The translations under genes were made by a program, and so were the position numbers. 41,189 nucleotides of DNA from Bacteroidota bacterium (GTDB taxonomy: Bacteria; Bacteroidota; Bacteroidia; Chitinophagales; Saprospiraceae): the NCBI GenBank assembly GCA_017857395.1, contig JAFMDF010000049.1, positions 1 through 41,189 of the forward strand, in the 5' to 3' direction. The notes below the pieces were generated by a model. That model searched no databases and was not told where the DNA came from. It was given only the letters and a program-made list of their open reading frames with translations. Below, one piece after another: positions 16,573 to 24,121 of the stretch (the first letter of the stretch is position 1; each line of letters starts with the position of its first letter).

Positions 16573-17367
16573 CTACAATCCATTATTATTCACAATCAAT
16601 TCCGCCAAATCATAAACCATGACAGATTCCTGTTTTTCTGCTGCTTTTACACCATCTGACATCATGGTTAAACAGAAAGGGCAGTTAGCAGCAATAATAT
16701 CTGCTCCTGTAGCCAATGCTTCTTCTGTGCGTTCTGTATTAATTCGCTTATCGCCTGGCTCATCTTCTTTCCACATTTGAGCGCCACCTGCACCACAACA
16801 AAGGCCATTTGTTTTGCAACGTTTCATTTCCACTAAATCGCCATCCAATGCTTCCAAAACCGACCTTGGTGCTTCATATACCCCATTCACTCGACCCATG
16901 TAACAAGAATCGTGGTAAGTGATTTTTTTGCCTTTAAAAGCACCACCTTCTTTCATCTTAATCCGCCCATCATTAATCAATTGCTGCAATAATTGCGTAT
17001 GGTGAATGACGTCATAATTACCACCGAGAGCAGGGTAATCATTTTTCAAGCTATTAAAACAATGCGGACAAGCCGTCACTATTTTCTTGACGTTATACAT
17101 TTTTAACGTCTCTATATTTTGCAAAGCAGACATTTGAAACACAAACTCATTTCCCGCTCGTCTAGCTGGATCTCCCGTACAACTTTCTTCATTTCCCAAA
17201 ATGGCGAAATCAATCCCGACTTCGTTCATTATTTTGCAAAACGCCACTGTTACTTTTTGCGCTCTAGCATCAAAACTTCCTGCACAGCCTACCCAGAATA
17301 AAATTTCTGGTTCTTTGCCTTCGGCGGAGTATTGTGCCATTGTTGGTATTAGTAGTTCTTTTGACAT
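16573..17367 (-). CDS. HdrB-like CCG-domain iron-sulfur protein
   Basis: The 264-residue protein belongs to the (Fe-S)-binding family with two CCG domains, as in heterodisulfide reductase subunit B and LutA/GlpC-type redox proteins. Domain one runs from ILFWVGCAGSFDAR through GNEESCTGDPARR to VTACPHCFNSLKNDYP. Domain two runs from ITYHDSCYMGR through KTNGLCCGAGGAQMW to AANCPFCLTMM. These Cys pairs would hold a noncubane or [4Fe-4S] cluster. The partner is the membrane ferredoxin protein at 18348-19721; such pairs are normally adjacent, yet here a Fic gene lies between. An upstream in-frame ATG (17418) would translate the repeat array; the ATG at 17367 (MSKELLIPTM) is preferred. The electron donor and acceptor are unknown. 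Confidence 0.9.
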   Translation of the reverse strand: MSKELLIPTMAQYSAEGKEPEILFWVGCAGSFDARAQKVTVAFCKIMNEVGIDFAILGNEESCTGDPARRAGNEFVFQMSALQNIETLKMYNVKKIVTACPHCFNSLKNDYPALGGNYDVIHHTQLLQQLINDGRIKMKEGGAFKGKKITYHDSCYMGRVNGVYEAPRSVLEALDGDLVEMKRCKTNGLCCGAGGAQMWKEDEPGDKRINTERTEEALATGADIIAANCPFCLTMMSDGVKAAEKQESVMVYDLAELIVNNNGL

Positions 17368-17376
17368 GTTATTTAT

Positions 17377-17411
17377 GGTATTAGGTATCGGGTTGCAGGT
17401 ATTAGGTTTAA
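17377..17411. repeat. 7-nt tandem array upstream of the HdrB-like gene
   Basis: Five contiguous heptamers of the type GGTATTA, GGTATCG or GGTTGCA fill 17377-17411. The array lies 9 nt upstream of the HdrB-like start and 17 nt beyond the Fic stop at 17429, so it marks the junction between them. Confidence 0.85.
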
Positions 17412-17428
17412 AACACACAAACCGAATC

Positions 17429-18313
17429 TTAAATATTAGCTTTTGTACAAAATTTTTTAATGGTATTCTTTTGATTAGAACCGATGTAATTTACGAGTAA
17501 TTGATAATTACCTTTATCTGCTTGTTTTAATGAATAGAAATATTTGCCAATTAAATCCTCTCTTAAAACAGTAAAAGGAAAATATCCATTTTGTATTAAA
17601 ATAAAGCTGCTTAATAACCTTGCTGTACGTCCATTACCATCTTGAAAAGGATGGATTGATATAAAAGCATAATGTAACCAACTTGCAATAATTAAAGGGT
17701 GAATTTCTGTTTTTGATACATTATTTAAAATAGTTATTAGATTATCCATTTCTGCCTCTACATGTTCAGGAGGACAGTATAATATTTTTACACCGTCTTT
17801 TGTAGTTGGATTATTTGGTCTAACTTTGAATGCTCCTTTTAAAAGCGGAATTTCAATTGGATGCCCTAAAGCATTTCTACCAAATGCACTATCCTGATGC
17901 CGAGTCAACAACTGATGTAAAGACCGAACAAAAGACTTTGATAAAGGTCTATCTTCTTTAACCATATCAAAAACAAAGTCCATGGCTTCTAATTGGTCAT
18001 TCAGATGTCCTAATAATTTTGGTATCGGAATATTTGTATCATTATGACTTAAATAAGATGCAACAAATCCTTCTCTTATTAATGTTTCTGTTACGCCTTT
18101 ATCGAGGTCATATAATTGTTCAATTAACCCTGTCTCAATGGCGTGTTTTCTTTTGAGTCGACCTAAAAATTCCTTAAATTCAGTAGAAGTATTTTGTGAA
18201 ATTTCTCGACGGGCAAACCAAGATGGAGCAATATCATCTAGTACAGAAGTATCACACTTTCGCCAAGAATCCGTAAATTCCACAGGTCTCCATAATCGAA
18301 ATACTTTATCCAA
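17429..18313 (-). CDS. Fic family protein (probable AMP transferase)
   Basis: The 294-residue protein has the full Fic motif HPFQDGNGRTAR (residues 221-232), including the catalytic His221. The substrate flap is LKGAFKVRPN with ILYCPPEHVEAEMDNL. The inhibitory motif (S/T)xxxE(G/N) appears as TLIREG at 77-82, N-terminal to the core, which defines class II Fic proteins with an inhibitory alpha-helix on the same chain. It is expected to AMPylate protein Ser, Thr or Tyr when the inhibition is relieved; the target is unknown. It lies between the HdrB-like and HdrC-like genes, which normally adjoin. It reads as an insertion, but no transposase or att site is seen, and composition is like that of its neighbours. 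Confidence 0.93.
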   Translation of the reverse strand: MDKVFRLWRPVEFTDSWRKCDTSVLDDIAPSWFARREISQNTSTEFKEFLGRLKRKHAIETGLIEQLYDLDKGVTETLIREGFVASYLSHNDTNIPIPKLLGHLNDQLEAMDFVFDMVKEDRPLSKSFVRSLHQLLTRHQDSAFGRNALGHPIEIPLLKGAFKVRPNNPTTKDGVKILYCPPEHVEAEMDNLITILNNVSKTEIHPLIIASWLHYAFISIHPFQDGNGRTARLLSSFILIQNGYFPFTVLREDLIGKYFYSLKQADKGNYQLLVNYIGSNQKNTIKKFCTKANI

Positions 18314-18347
18314 AATTAGCTATTAGTTTATAAAAATGATTAACTAT

Positions 18348-19721
18348 CTACCCCTTACTATCCGCCACCGCATCCTTCGCCCATTTATCCCGATCATCAG
18401 GAATTTGCCAAACCGCACCAGTATTTTCAATACTCGTAAACATTGGCACCCAATCACTAGGACCAGCAGATTCCGTTAAAATCTCGTAGCGACGCATTTT
18501 TAGAATAGGTTCTAATGGATTAATCATAATCGGACAAGCTTCCACACAAGCATTACAAGTCGTACAAGCATGTAATTCTTCTCGGCTGATATAATCGAAA
18601 AGCGATTTACCATCGTCGAAATTGTCTTTCGTCAAAGTTTTCGCTTCTGCCTTTAATTCTTCTTTGACATATTGTAAATCACCAGTATCTAATTTTTCGC
18701 CGATTTCGGTGGCTCTATCTCGAATATCCATTAAAATTTTACGAGGCGATAACTTTTTACCTGTTAAATTGGCTGGACAAACAGAGGTACAACGACCACA
18801 TTCTGTACAAGTATAAGCATCAAGGACATTTTTCCAAGTCAAGCCCATCACGTCTTTCGTACCAAATTCTGGTAATTCCTCATCCATTGGTGCATCTTCT
18901 GCGCCTTCGGTTAAACCCATCATCATTTTTACTTCGTCCATGATGGCAGGCATATTTTCCATTTCTCCTCTAGACCTTTGTGGAGCAAAATAAGTATTTG
19001 GGAATGCCAATAAAATATGTAAATGCTTAGATTTTGGTAAATAATTTAGGAATCCAAAGACGACTAAAATATGCAACCACCAACCGAATCTTTCAACAAG
19101 GTGCAAAGTGCCTTCCGTCATACCACCAAATAGGGCAGGCCCTAAAGTGTCACTAACCGCCATCGTACCAATATCATAAGAAAGTCCTCTATTTTGTAAA
19201 ACCGCATCTGCACCATTCATACAAGTAATACCAACTAATAATAATAACTCCAAGTATAAGATAAGATTACCATCTAATTTGGGCCAACCTGTCATTTCAT
19301 CTTTATGGAAACGAGGTACTTTTAATAAATTTCTTCTACTTAAAAATACTAAGGTGGCGACGAAAGCTAAAAGAGAAAGAATTTCAATAGAGTTGATAAT
19401 TAAGGTATATAAGCCACCTAAAGAATGCGCAAAAAAGCGATGTGTTCCAAAAACGCCATCCACTAAAATTTCAATCAATTCAATTTGTGTAAATAAGAAA
19501 GCTACATAAATGAATAAGTGAAAAATCGCAGGAATCCACCGCTTAAACATCTTCTTTTGCCCAAAAGCAATTAAAAGGGTATTCTTGATGCTTTGTCCAG
19601 TATCCAATTCATAATCTACGTCCTTTCCTAAAAGAATATTTCGACGAATTTTCATATACTGCTTGCCTGCGTAGCCAAAAGCTACGGCTGCAATGATCAC
19701 AAAAAGTATCTGTTGTATCAT
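18348..19721 (-). CDS. membrane-bound 4Fe-4S ferredoxin protein, HdrC-like
   Basis: The 457-residue protein has an N-terminal half of about five or six membrane segments (about residues 1-25, 65-90, 105-125, 150-170 and 212-240). The C-terminal half carries two ferredoxin motifs, C305-x2-C-x2-C-x3-C (CTECGRCTSVCP) and C386-x2-C-x2-C-x3-C (CTTCNACVEACP). The layout resembles the NarI-type membrane domain plus HdrC found as the partner of CCG-domain proteins in Bacteroidota. The pair probably moves electrons between the quinone pool and an unknown partner. His residues in the membrane part (H68, H94, H99, H207, H217) may hold haem, by analogy to NarI only. The Fic gene follows 34 nt downstream. 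Confidence 0.9.
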   Translation of the reverse strand: MIQQILFVIIAAVAFGYAGKQYMKIRRNILLGKDVDYELDTGQSIKNTLLIAFGQKKMFKRWIPAIFHLFIYVAFLFTQIELIEILVDGVFGTHRFFAHSLGGLYTLIINSIEILSLLAFVATLVFLSRRNLLKVPRFHKDEMTGWPKLDGNLILYLELLLLVGITCMNGADAVLQNRGLSYDIGTMAVSDTLGPALFGGMTEGTLHLVERFGWWLHILVVFGFLNYLPKSKHLHILLAFPNTYFAPQRSRGEMENMPAIMDEVKMMMGLTEGAEDAPMDEELPEFGTKDVMGLTWKNVLDAYTCTECGRCTSVCPANLTGKKLSPRKILMDIRDRATEIGEKLDTGDLQYVKEELKAEAKTLTKDNFDDGKSLFDYISREELHACTTCNACVEACPIMINPLEPILKMRRYEILTESAGPSDWVPMFTSIENTGAVWQIPDDRDKWAKDAVADSKG

Positions 19722-19724
19722 AAA

Positions 19725-19760
19725 TTAGTGATTAATGACTAGTTGATTAGTGACTAGTTT
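19725..19760. repeat. 7-nt tandem array next to the ferredoxin gene start
   Basis: Units such as TTAGTGA, TTAATGA, CTAGTTG and CTAGTTT follow each other with one 8-nt slip. The array starts 4 nt upstream of the ATG of the minus-strand ferredoxin gene, so it would form the end of its 5' leader. Confidence 0.7.
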
Positions 19761-20070
19761 TATTGTCATGCTTTTTGAAAACCAAATCCGAAAAAAAGCA
19801 TAATTTTTCAATTCTATTGACTAGTTTTTAATTTTTGCGGGAGCTTGCATTGATAGTTAGCGCTACAAATATACAGCTTGCTAAAAAATATCCTAGCGAA
19901 AATTCGCTAATTTTTATTTATTTTCAAAAATTTAGCCAACATCTTTCGGTCAAGTAAAATGCTAGGTCTATATTTGAAGCAATTATAGGAAAATATTATT
20001 ATATAATGGTTCAAAACGAGGGATTTATAGCATTGGAGCAATTATTTATAATAAAACTAGATAATAATCT

Positions 20071-20188
20071 GAGTTGCGAGTTACAAGTTGCGAGTTAGCA
20101 TACGAATTAAATTTGAGTAGAGCATATTCAAAATTTAAGTAAAATCGTATAGAACCCGCAACTCGCAACTCGTAACTCGCAACTTGAG
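20071..20188. repeat. inverted pair of 7-nt arrays upstream of the phosphoribosyltransferase
   Basis: The left arm (20071-20098) has four heptamers like GAGTTGC and GAGTTAC. The right arm (20154-20188) has five like ACTCGCA and ACTCGTA. The inner flanks also partly pair (ATACGA with TCGTAT), giving one long hairpin with a loop of roughly 40 nt. The right arm ends 7 nt before the start codon at 20196. Confidence 0.9.
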
Positions 20189-20195
20189 TTAAATA

Positions 20196-20690
20196 ATGAA
20201 AATATTAAACGACCGACAAATTGCACAGAAAGTCAAAAGATTGGCTATTGAAATATTAGAACATAATTTTGGGGAGTCAGAAATTATTCTAGCGGGAATC
20301 AATAATAATGGGATGGTTTTCTCGGAATTATTATTACAGGAATTGACCAAAATTTCTAATATGCCGATTACCGTTACTCGAATTAAGTTGAATCCTGCTA
20401 ATCCTTTAGCTTCGGATATTATTTTAGAAATGCCTCCTGAAGAAGTAAAAGATAAAGTGTTAATTATTGTGGATGATGTGGCGAATACAGGACGAACAAT
20501 TTTTTATGCTATCAAACCTATTTTAGAAGTATTACCTAAAAAAGTAGAAGTGGCGGTGTTGGTTGACCGTTCCCATAAGTCTTTCCCTATCCGAGTCGAT
20601 TATTATGGACTGTCTTTAGCAACGACCTTGAAAAATAATATTGATGTACAGATTCGAGAGGTAGAAGAACGAGCAGTTTTTTTGAATTAG
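20196..20690 (+). CDS. type I phosphoribosyltransferase, PyrR-like
   Basis: The 164-residue protein has the PRPP-binding motif VLIIVDDVANTGRTIFYAI near residues 87-105, with the two Asp and the Thr-Gly-Arg typical of type I phosphoribosyltransferases. The N-terminal half (ILAGINNNGMVFSELLLQEL) carries the other pyrophosphate loop. The C-terminal VAVLVDRSHKSFPIRVDYYGLSLATTLKNNI resembles PyrR, the bifunctional uracil phosphoribosyltransferase and pyrimidine regulator. PyrR function is uncertain because many Bacteroidota paralogues have this shape and no pyr gene is nearby. A long 7-nt-array hairpin lies directly upstream; a hairpin terminator at 20751-20786 follows. Confidence 0.85.
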   Translation: MKILNDRQIAQKVKRLAIEILEHNFGESEIILAGINNNGMVFSELLLQELTKISNMPITVTRIKLNPANPLASDIILEMPPEEVKDKVLIIVDDVANTGRTIFYAIKPILEVLPKKVEVAVLVDRSHKSFPIRVDYYGLSLATTLKNNIDVQIREVEERAVFLN

Positions 20691-20750
20691 TTTTGTTTGC
20701 CATATTAATAAAAGAACACAGCAACTTGTAAGCTAAATATGATATCAACA

Positions 20751-20786
20751 AAAAAGGAGCATCCAAATACATGGATACTCCTTTTT
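20751..20786. terminator. bidirectional terminator
   Basis: AAAAAGGAG and ATCCA pair with TGGAT and CTCCTTTTT around a 6-nt loop with one mismatch. It lies between the convergent phosphoribosyltransferase and ArsR-type genes and ends in T or starts in A on both strands. Confidence 0.85.
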
Positions 20787-20815
20787 CTACAATTTGATTT
20801 TCTAAAAGTCCAACA

Positions 20816-21121
20816 TTATTCCACTAATCCATGAATAATGTTATTAATTTTTTCGATTCTTTCATAGTTAAGTGTGTAAAAAAACTGTTTGCCTTCCAAG
20901 TTAAAATTCACAATTTCTGCTCTGCGTAAAATATCTAAATGGTCAGAAACCAAGCTAGACCTTACATCCAAGACGCCAGATAAGGCTTCTGTATTTAATG
21001 AACCATAATCTTCTATAGCTGCCATAATGCGCTTTCGAATGGGATGGTTCATTGCTTCTAAGATTTTTGCAGAAACGCGTACGTTTTTAAGGAAGCTGCT
21101 GGAGAGTAACGTTGAAGTCAT
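20816..21121 (-). CDS. ArsR-type winged-helix transcriptional regulator
   Basis: The 101-residue protein is a single winged helix-turn-helix. ILEAMNHPIRKRIMAAIEDYGSLNTEALSGVLDVRSSLVSDHLDILRRAEIVNFNLEGKQFFYTLN is the ArsR layout, with the recognition helix VRSSLVSDHLDILR and the wing NFNLEGKQFFYTLN. No metal-binding Cys pairs (ELCVCDL-type) are present, so metal sensing is unlikely. A -7 box TATCTTTG on the minus strand at 21163-21170 is about 40 nt from the start. The gene is divergent from the CDP-alcohol cluster across a 523-nt gap and may regulate it; that is inference. Confidence 0.85.
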   Translation of the reverse strand: MTSTLLSSSFLKNVRVSAKILEAMNHPIRKRIMAAIEDYGSLNTEALSGVLDVRSSLVSDHLDILRRAEIVNFNLEGKQFFYTLNYERIEKINNIIHGLVE

Positions 21122-21644
21122 GTCAAGAGTAAATTTAGTGTTTCAGTAATGTGTTGTCTCGACAAAGATATGTTAGAAATATTTTATATATGTACTAATA
21201 TTAGTATGCGGTATATTTTACTATAATTTTGTGTTTTTTGATGTAGTAATCGCTTATAAAAGGGATTTTTATTAAGCGTATTTCTAAATCGGTTGAGTTC
21301 CAATTTTACTTTCTAATCGATTTTTATTGATAACTAAATAGGGGATAGTTAAATTCAGATTGTCTAGTTAAATTAAACCATAATCATTTATCCATTTCAA
21401 TTAAAATGTTAGATGGATATAAATACTTGTTGGTTTATTAGGCTATTCTATTTTTCTATCCTTTTAGGCGAGACTTTGACTTATATAGCTACGATTATTA
21501 GCTTTCTTTTGTTGAAAAAGCTTGAAAAATCTTAGATAAAGGGTATAGTTTAGTATGTTTGCAAACATTTTAGCTAATTAAAAAAAAAATGAACTATTTA
21601 TGCTTATTAGCTATTATAAAACTTTCACAGAAAATAAATAAAGC
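21122..21644. promoter_or_regulatory. divergent control region
   Basis: This 523-nt AT-rich gap lies between the ArsR-type gene and the fused CDP-alcohol gene. TAnnTTTG boxes are at 21163-21170 (TATCTTTG, minus strand) and 21554-21561 (TATGTTTG, plus strand, about 85 nt before the start at 21645). GTTTGCAAAC at 21557-21566 is a 10-nt palindrome overlapping the plus-strand box and a possible operator. No ORF or RNA gene was seen. Confidence 0.45.
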
Positions 21645-23132
21645 ATGCCTAAAGCATTTAACTCAACAGCGGCAGAAATTGTTACAGAAGAAGCCGAAAA
21701 CCCTGCTAATCATACGCATTCCTCAACCGATGTACTTAAGATGGAACATGCTGTAATTTTAGCTGCGGGCAACGGTCAGCGATTCCAAGAAAAAGGCGTG
21801 AAATTGCCAAAAGTATTGCTGAAAGTAGGTGGATTGAGATTGTTAGAAAGAGCTATTTTAGCATTAAATCAAGTTGGTGTTAAACATTTTTATATTGTAG
21901 TCGGTCAGTACAGAGCGCAAATCATTGAGATAATGAGTAAGATTGACCGAATCAAAGCCTTGGACGTCAATTTTGTTTATTGTGAAAATCATAATGAAGG
22001 AAATGGTGTTTCTTTTGGCGCAGGTGCAAGTCAAACCAATGCGCCTTTTTTCTTGACGATGTCCGACCATATTTTCTCTATTCCAACCTTACAGAATTTC
22101 GTTAAAGACGTAGCACAGAACCCAGATATTCCTTCTTTAGCCTGTGATGCTAATTTAGCGGAGGTTTTTGATATGGATGATGCGACTAAAGTGGTGTCGA
22201 GAGACGAGAAAATTTATGATATTGGGAAAGAGATACCCAATTACGATTTAGTAGATATGGGCTTGTTTTATTTTCCAAAAGGCTATGGTCAAAAAGTTGC
22301 TCGGAAAGTAGAAAACGGCGCAAAATCAGTTAGTGATATCATTAACCAATTTATTGCAGAAACAGGGGTTAGAACAGCAGTTGTGCCAGAAGCACTTTGG
22401 CAAGATGTGGATAACCCAAGTATGAGAAAAGAGGCGGAAAAAAGATTGGTTAAAACCTTGGTTAAAAAAACGGATGGTTGGGTGAGTAAAAATATCAATC
22501 GAGTATTTTCTACTCGAACGAGTATGTTTTTATCTAAGTTTAATACCTCTCCAAATGCCGTTACGACCTTTGTATTTTTCTTTACTTTATATGGGGCTTA
22601 TTTAGTATCTTCTGGAGAGTATATGAAAATTGCGATTGGTGCTTTAATTTTCCAAATTGCTTCCATTTTAGATGGTTGTGATGGCGAGTTGGCGAGATTG
22701 ATGTATAAAGGGTCAAAATTTGGTGCTTGGTTTGATACCATTACAGATAATATTCGATACATCGCCTTTTTTGCGGCTTTAGGAATAGCAGGATATGTGA
22801 ACACGGGCTCAGATATTTATTACTATTCGGCAATAATTGTTACCGTAATGGGTTTATATACTGCCTTTATTATGGGCAGATATGTTTGGAATCAAGGTGG
22901 ACCGTTAACAAATTTAGAAGTTACTAAAAAAGTGGATGAAGCAAATAGCCAATCTAACAGCTTTTTTAGCCAATTTGTTAATAAATTTAGAGGAATTGAG
23001 AAACAAGATGTTTCTGCATTTATGTTGTTCATTTTGTGTTTGGTTGGTTTATATCAGGTAATGTTTTGGATTGCCTTTATTGGAGTAATTGTAGCTGCAA
23101 TTACGGTCACAAAATCTATTGGTAAAGCGTGA
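21645..23132 (+). CDS. fused nucleotidyltransferase / CDP-alcohol phosphotransferase
   Basis: The 495-residue protein has two enzymes. The N-terminal domain (about 33-260) is a nucleotidyltransferase with AVILAAGNGQRFQEKG and LPKVLLKVGG, then LTMSDHIF as metal site. The C-terminal domain (about 285-495) is a membrane CDP-alcohol phosphotransferase with the complete motif from D343 to D368 (DGCDGELAR, then G360-x3-D364-x3-D368) and several membrane helices. This order matches the bifunctional IPCT/DIPPS enzymes of Archaeoglobus and Thermotoga relatives, which make CDP-inositol and then di-myo-inositol phosphate phosphate. In a mesophile the product may instead be a phospholipid head group or another phosphodiester. 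No inositol-1-phosphate synthase is in the window. The next gene overlaps by 4 nt. Confidence 0.88.
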   Translation: MPKAFNSTAAEIVTEEAENPANHTHSSTDVLKMEHAVILAAGNGQRFQEKGVKLPKVLLKVGGLRLLERAILALNQVGVKHFYIVVGQYRAQIIEIMSKIDRIKALDVNFVYCENHNEGNGVSFGAGASQTNAPFFLTMSDHIFSIPTLQNFVKDVAQNPDIPSLACDANLAEVFDMDDATKVVSRDEKIYDIGKEIPNYDLVDMGLFYFPKGYGQKVARKVENGAKSVSDIINQFIAETGVRTAVVPEALWQDVDNPSMRKEAEKRLVKTLVKKTDGWVSKNINRVFSTRTSMFLSKFNTSPNAVTTFVFFFTLYGAYLVSSGEYMKIAIGALIFQIASILDGCDGELARLMYKGSKFGAWFDTITDNIRYIAFFAALGIAGYVNTGSDIYYYSAIIVTVMGLYTAFIMGRYVWNQGGPLTNLEVTKKVDEANSQSNSFFSQFVNKFRGIEKQDVSAFMLFILCLVGLYQVMFWIAFIGVIVAAITVTKSIGKA

Positions 23133-24097
23133 ATGAATTCGTAAATTTTATTAAAAGAAAGAGTAGTCTCTTTTTTCTGTTTCTTGGTTTAGCCATTTTA
23201 GTTGCCTTGCTGTATTACATGGATTTCAGCGTTATTGCGGAATCTTTTAGTATGGTTGGCAATAAAATATTTTTAGTTTTTGCAGTTGCAGCCCTTTGGA
23301 TTGTTTGCAACACGCTCTGCGTATCTACTCTAGTCAATCATAAAGTTCCCTTTTATCATTTATTATACAATCAAGTAACGGGCGATGGTTATAATGTCAT
23401 CACGCCTTTTGCTGGATTAGGTGGGGAACCGTATAAAATCAAGCATTTAACCAATTGGTTATCCTTAGACGAAGCAAGTGAGACGATTATGCGAGACCGT
23501 TTGATTCATTCGTTGTCTGGGATTATATATACTTGTTCGACGCTTTGGGTCGTTATTTTTTTCGTACCCGTTGAAAAGGCATTATATATCGGCTTCATTG
23601 TTTTTGGTCTTGTGCTAACTGTTTTTTCTATCCTGCTAAGCCTCATCATTTTATCAGATAAACCGAATAAGTATTTGGGTAAAATTATGAAGAAAATGAA
23701 GCTGCTAAAAGAGTTTAAAAGTAACCCTTTAAAGCGTTCTATTTTCTTAAAAGCTTTGTTCTTTAAATTATTAGGACGAGTGCTAAATATGCTGGAATTT
23801 GTGGTGATTTTTATCCTTTTAGGGATTCAACCTGAATTATTAGAAATTGTTACTATCGCAGCCATGTTGGCATTAAGTGGCACTTTCTTATTTATTATTC
23901 CCCAAGGGATTGGGGTAAATGAAGCTGGAATTAGTGGTGCTTTTCAATTGATTGGAAAGCCAATAGAATTGGGATTAGGCGTAGGATTGATTCGTCGAGC
24001 AAGAGTGCTATTCTGGGCACTTTTTGGTATCGCTATACATTTATCTGTTTTGTTTTATCGGAATATTTTATTGAAAAAGCAACGAGAGAAGAACTAG
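23129..24097 (+). CDS. lysylphosphatidylglycerol synthase TM-region (flippase-like) protein
   Basis: The 322-residue protein is an integral membrane protein with about eight helices of the LPG_synthase_TM/UPF0104 family, related to the membrane half of MprF and to AglD-type proteins. Family marks are the TGDGYNVITPFAGLGGEPYKIKHL block (about residues 84-107) and PQGIGVNEAGISGAF near the C-terminus. Such proteins flip or handle lipid-linked precursors. It starts with GTG at 23129, overlapping the stop of the CDP-alcohol fusion as GTGA, so translational coupling is likely and the two probably act on one lipid or phosphodiester. The stop lies inside a heptamer array. No catalytic LysPG domain is attached. 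Confidence 0.88.
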   Translation: MNEFVNFIKRKSSLFFLFLGLAILVALLYYMDFSVIAESFSMVGNKIFLVFAVAALWIVCNTLCVSTLVNHKVPFYHLLYNQVTGDGYNVITPFAGLGGEPYKIKHLTNWLSLDEASETIMRDRLIHSLSGIIYTCSTLWVVIFFVPVEKALYIGFIVFGLVLTVFSILLSLIILSDKPNKYLGKIMKKMKLLKEFKSNPLKRSIFLKALFFKLLGRVLNMLEFVVIFILLGIQPELLEIVTIAAMLALSGTFLFIIPQGIGVNEAGISGAFQLIGKPIELGLGVGLIRRARVLFWALFGIAIHLSVLFYRNILLKKQREKN

Positions 24098-24121
24098 TTG
24101 CTGGTTGCTAGTTGCTAGTTA
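24094..24121. repeat. 7-nt tandem array containing both stop codons
   Basis: Four units, CTAGTTG or near variants such as CTGGTTG and CTAGTTA, cover 24094-24121. The TAG stop of the plus-strand gene (24095-24097) and the stop of the minus-strand gene (24115-24117) both lie in array units. The array therefore supplies the ends of two convergent genes. Confidence 0.9.

Larger units (their letters stand above)
19722..20195. other. divergent intergenic region with two repeat arrays
   Basis: This 474-nt gap separates the ferredoxin gene from the phosphoribosyltransferase gene. It holds a 7-nt array at 19725-19760, an inverted 7-nt array pair at 20071-20188, and TAnnTTTG-like boxes on the minus strand (TATATTTG, 19866-19873) and plus strand (TATATTTG, 19969-19976). 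No ORF or RNA gene was seen. Confidence 0.5.

Noticed and set aside
17429-18313. Fic gene as part of a toxin-antitoxin pair with a separate antitoxin
   Set aside because: The inhibitory motif is on the same chain and no small partner gene is adjacent.
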